Shown here one piece after another: positions 33,482 to 34,110 of a DNA stretch of 34,110 bases. A program made the translations under genes and the position numbers. How positions within the stretch are numbered: the first letter of the stretch is position 1; each line of letters begins with the position of its first letter. The stretch lies in assembly GCA_031406575.1 (NCBI GenBank), contig JANOHP010000227.1, forward strand, positions 1 through 34,110. Direction: 5' to 3'. The notes under the pieces were generated by a model that saw only the letters and a list, made by a program, of their open reading frames with translations, was not told the DNA's origin and searched no databases. Source of the DNA: Ga0077555 sp031406575 (GTDB lineage Bacteria > Pseudomonadota > Alphaproteobacteria > Rhizobiales > Hyphomicrobiaceae).

Positions 33482-34110
33482 TGGTCTTCATTGCGCTCTA
33501 TGACGTCATCGTGAGCGAAATGTGGCGCGGCGGTGGTGCTCCAACGACCGATCGACGAGCCCTTCGACACGCACGACCCGCCCCTATTGCCGGAAGCTTC
33601 AGGCTCCCGCCCGTCGACTGGCCGGCTCTGTCGAGCCATACGCACCGGGTGAGGATATCACCTTTACGCGTCGTCCAGCGCCCTAGCAACCGAGCCGAAG
33701 GCGGGTGCCGAACGCACAGGGTTCCCTCGAAGCCACAACAGCGATGCGCATCGCCTCCACTGGCAGGCACGACCCGCGCCGACCGTGGGAACGGCCAGCC
33801 CTGCCGCCGTTGTCCCAAGACCGCCGGTCGACGATTTCGGCAATCAAATTAGGTGATCCTGCCACGTCTGGTGGGCGCGTGATCGTGCCGGCCACCGACC
33901 AGCGACCCAGCGGAACAAGACGAGGTATCAACGGGTTATCCGTGGTCGTGGGCGAGCCTTGCGCGTGGGCCTACCTGTCGGCAAATTTCTGTGCGACCAT
34001 TGGGCTGATTGTGACGTGGCAGTGATTGGTTCACCCAAACGGCCCTCTCACTGCGATGGACTGCCGCACATTGCGGGAGTTGCGCGGACTGCGGGCCGTT
34101 TCAGCAATGG
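33482..34110. other. 629 bases with no recognisable gene
   Basis: This is the upstream side of chvI up to the right edge. In relatives a pckA gene often stands divergent here, but no frame resembles its N-terminus. Several open frames of 80-113 codons exist on both strands, but none has a recognisable motif or a good ribosome site. Near chvI are a 10-bp palindrome ATGACGTCAT (33500-33509) and GGTGA-N5-TCACC (33648-33662). A frame from ATG 34056 runs open to the edge, but only 18 codons are visible. Confidence 0.5.
33500..33509. promoter_or_regulatory. 10-bp palindrome upstream of chvI
   Basis: ATGACGTCAT is a perfect palindrome about 50 bases upstream of the chvI ATG. It could be an operator, possibly autoregulatory. 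No convincing promoter hexamers were found around it. Confidence 0.3.

Noticed and set aside
33958..33990. DnaA-box-like TTATCCGTG near 33940 as part of an origin
   Set aside because: A single degenerate match without a cluster, AT-rich unwinding region or neighbouring origin genes.
33705..34025. 106-codon plus-strand frame near the right edge
   Set aside because: GTG start without a ribosome site, no recognisable motif or fold pattern, and unconvincing codon choice.

Overview
The window is a GC-rich chromosomal segment from an alphaproteobacterium, most likely of the order Hyphomicrobiales (Rhizobiales). The diagnostic part is the gene order chvI-chvG-hprK-manX(EIIA)-ptsH-ahcY-divL-tsaE/amgK-murU-addB-addA-trxA, all on the minus strand. 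It converges on folC-accD-trpA-trpB-trpF-lapA-ihfB-sppA on the plus strand. As I know it, this block is widely conserved in that order. I cannot name genus or species from the sequence.

Left part (1-7.9 kb). The 3' end of a TauE/SafE-type permease gene enters from the left edge and ends in a strong hairpin. Next comes a minus-strand operon for a binding-protein-dependent sugar-type ABC importer: Tat-exported binding protein, two permeases, MalK/UgpC-like ATPase and an alpha/beta hydrolase. Between the second permease and the ATPase sits a low-GC four-helix-bundle (TIGR02436/S23-type) gene. It is bounded by a 36-bp imperfect inverted repeat made largely of 7-bp units, and is the clearest sign of a mobile cassette here. 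Divergent from the operon is an acyl-CoA-dehydrogenase-fold flavoprotein, probably a two-component monooxygenase.

Middle part (8.0-15.6 kb, plus strand). This holds a single-domain SppA signal-peptide peptidase, IHF beta, a LapA-like membrane protein, trpF-trpB-trpA, accD and folC. Almost 300 bp separate trpB from trpA and hold a 55-codon fragment resembling the C-terminus of a beta-barrel protein. AccD has an incomplete zinc ribbon.

Right part (15.6-34.1 kb, minus strand). Reading leftward from the right edge: the acid/envelope-stress two-component pair ChvI/ChvG; a short HPr kinase; an EIIA of the mannose family and HPr, which together form an incomplete regulatory PTS; S-adenosylhomocysteine hydrolase with a candidate promoter and upstream palindrome; and then a chain in which nearly every junction is an ATGA overlap. 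That chain is a DivL-like pseudo-histidine kinase with Tyr in place of the phospho-His, a TsaE-AmgK fusion, a MurU-like nucleotidyltransferase, AddB and AddA, followed after 257 bp by thioredoxin. It links cell-cycle control, t6A tRNA modification, peptidoglycan recycling and double-strand-break repair in one likely transcription unit.

The last 629 bases hold no gene I can recognise, only two short palindromes near chvI. No rRNA, tRNA, CRISPR array, transposase or integrase was seen.
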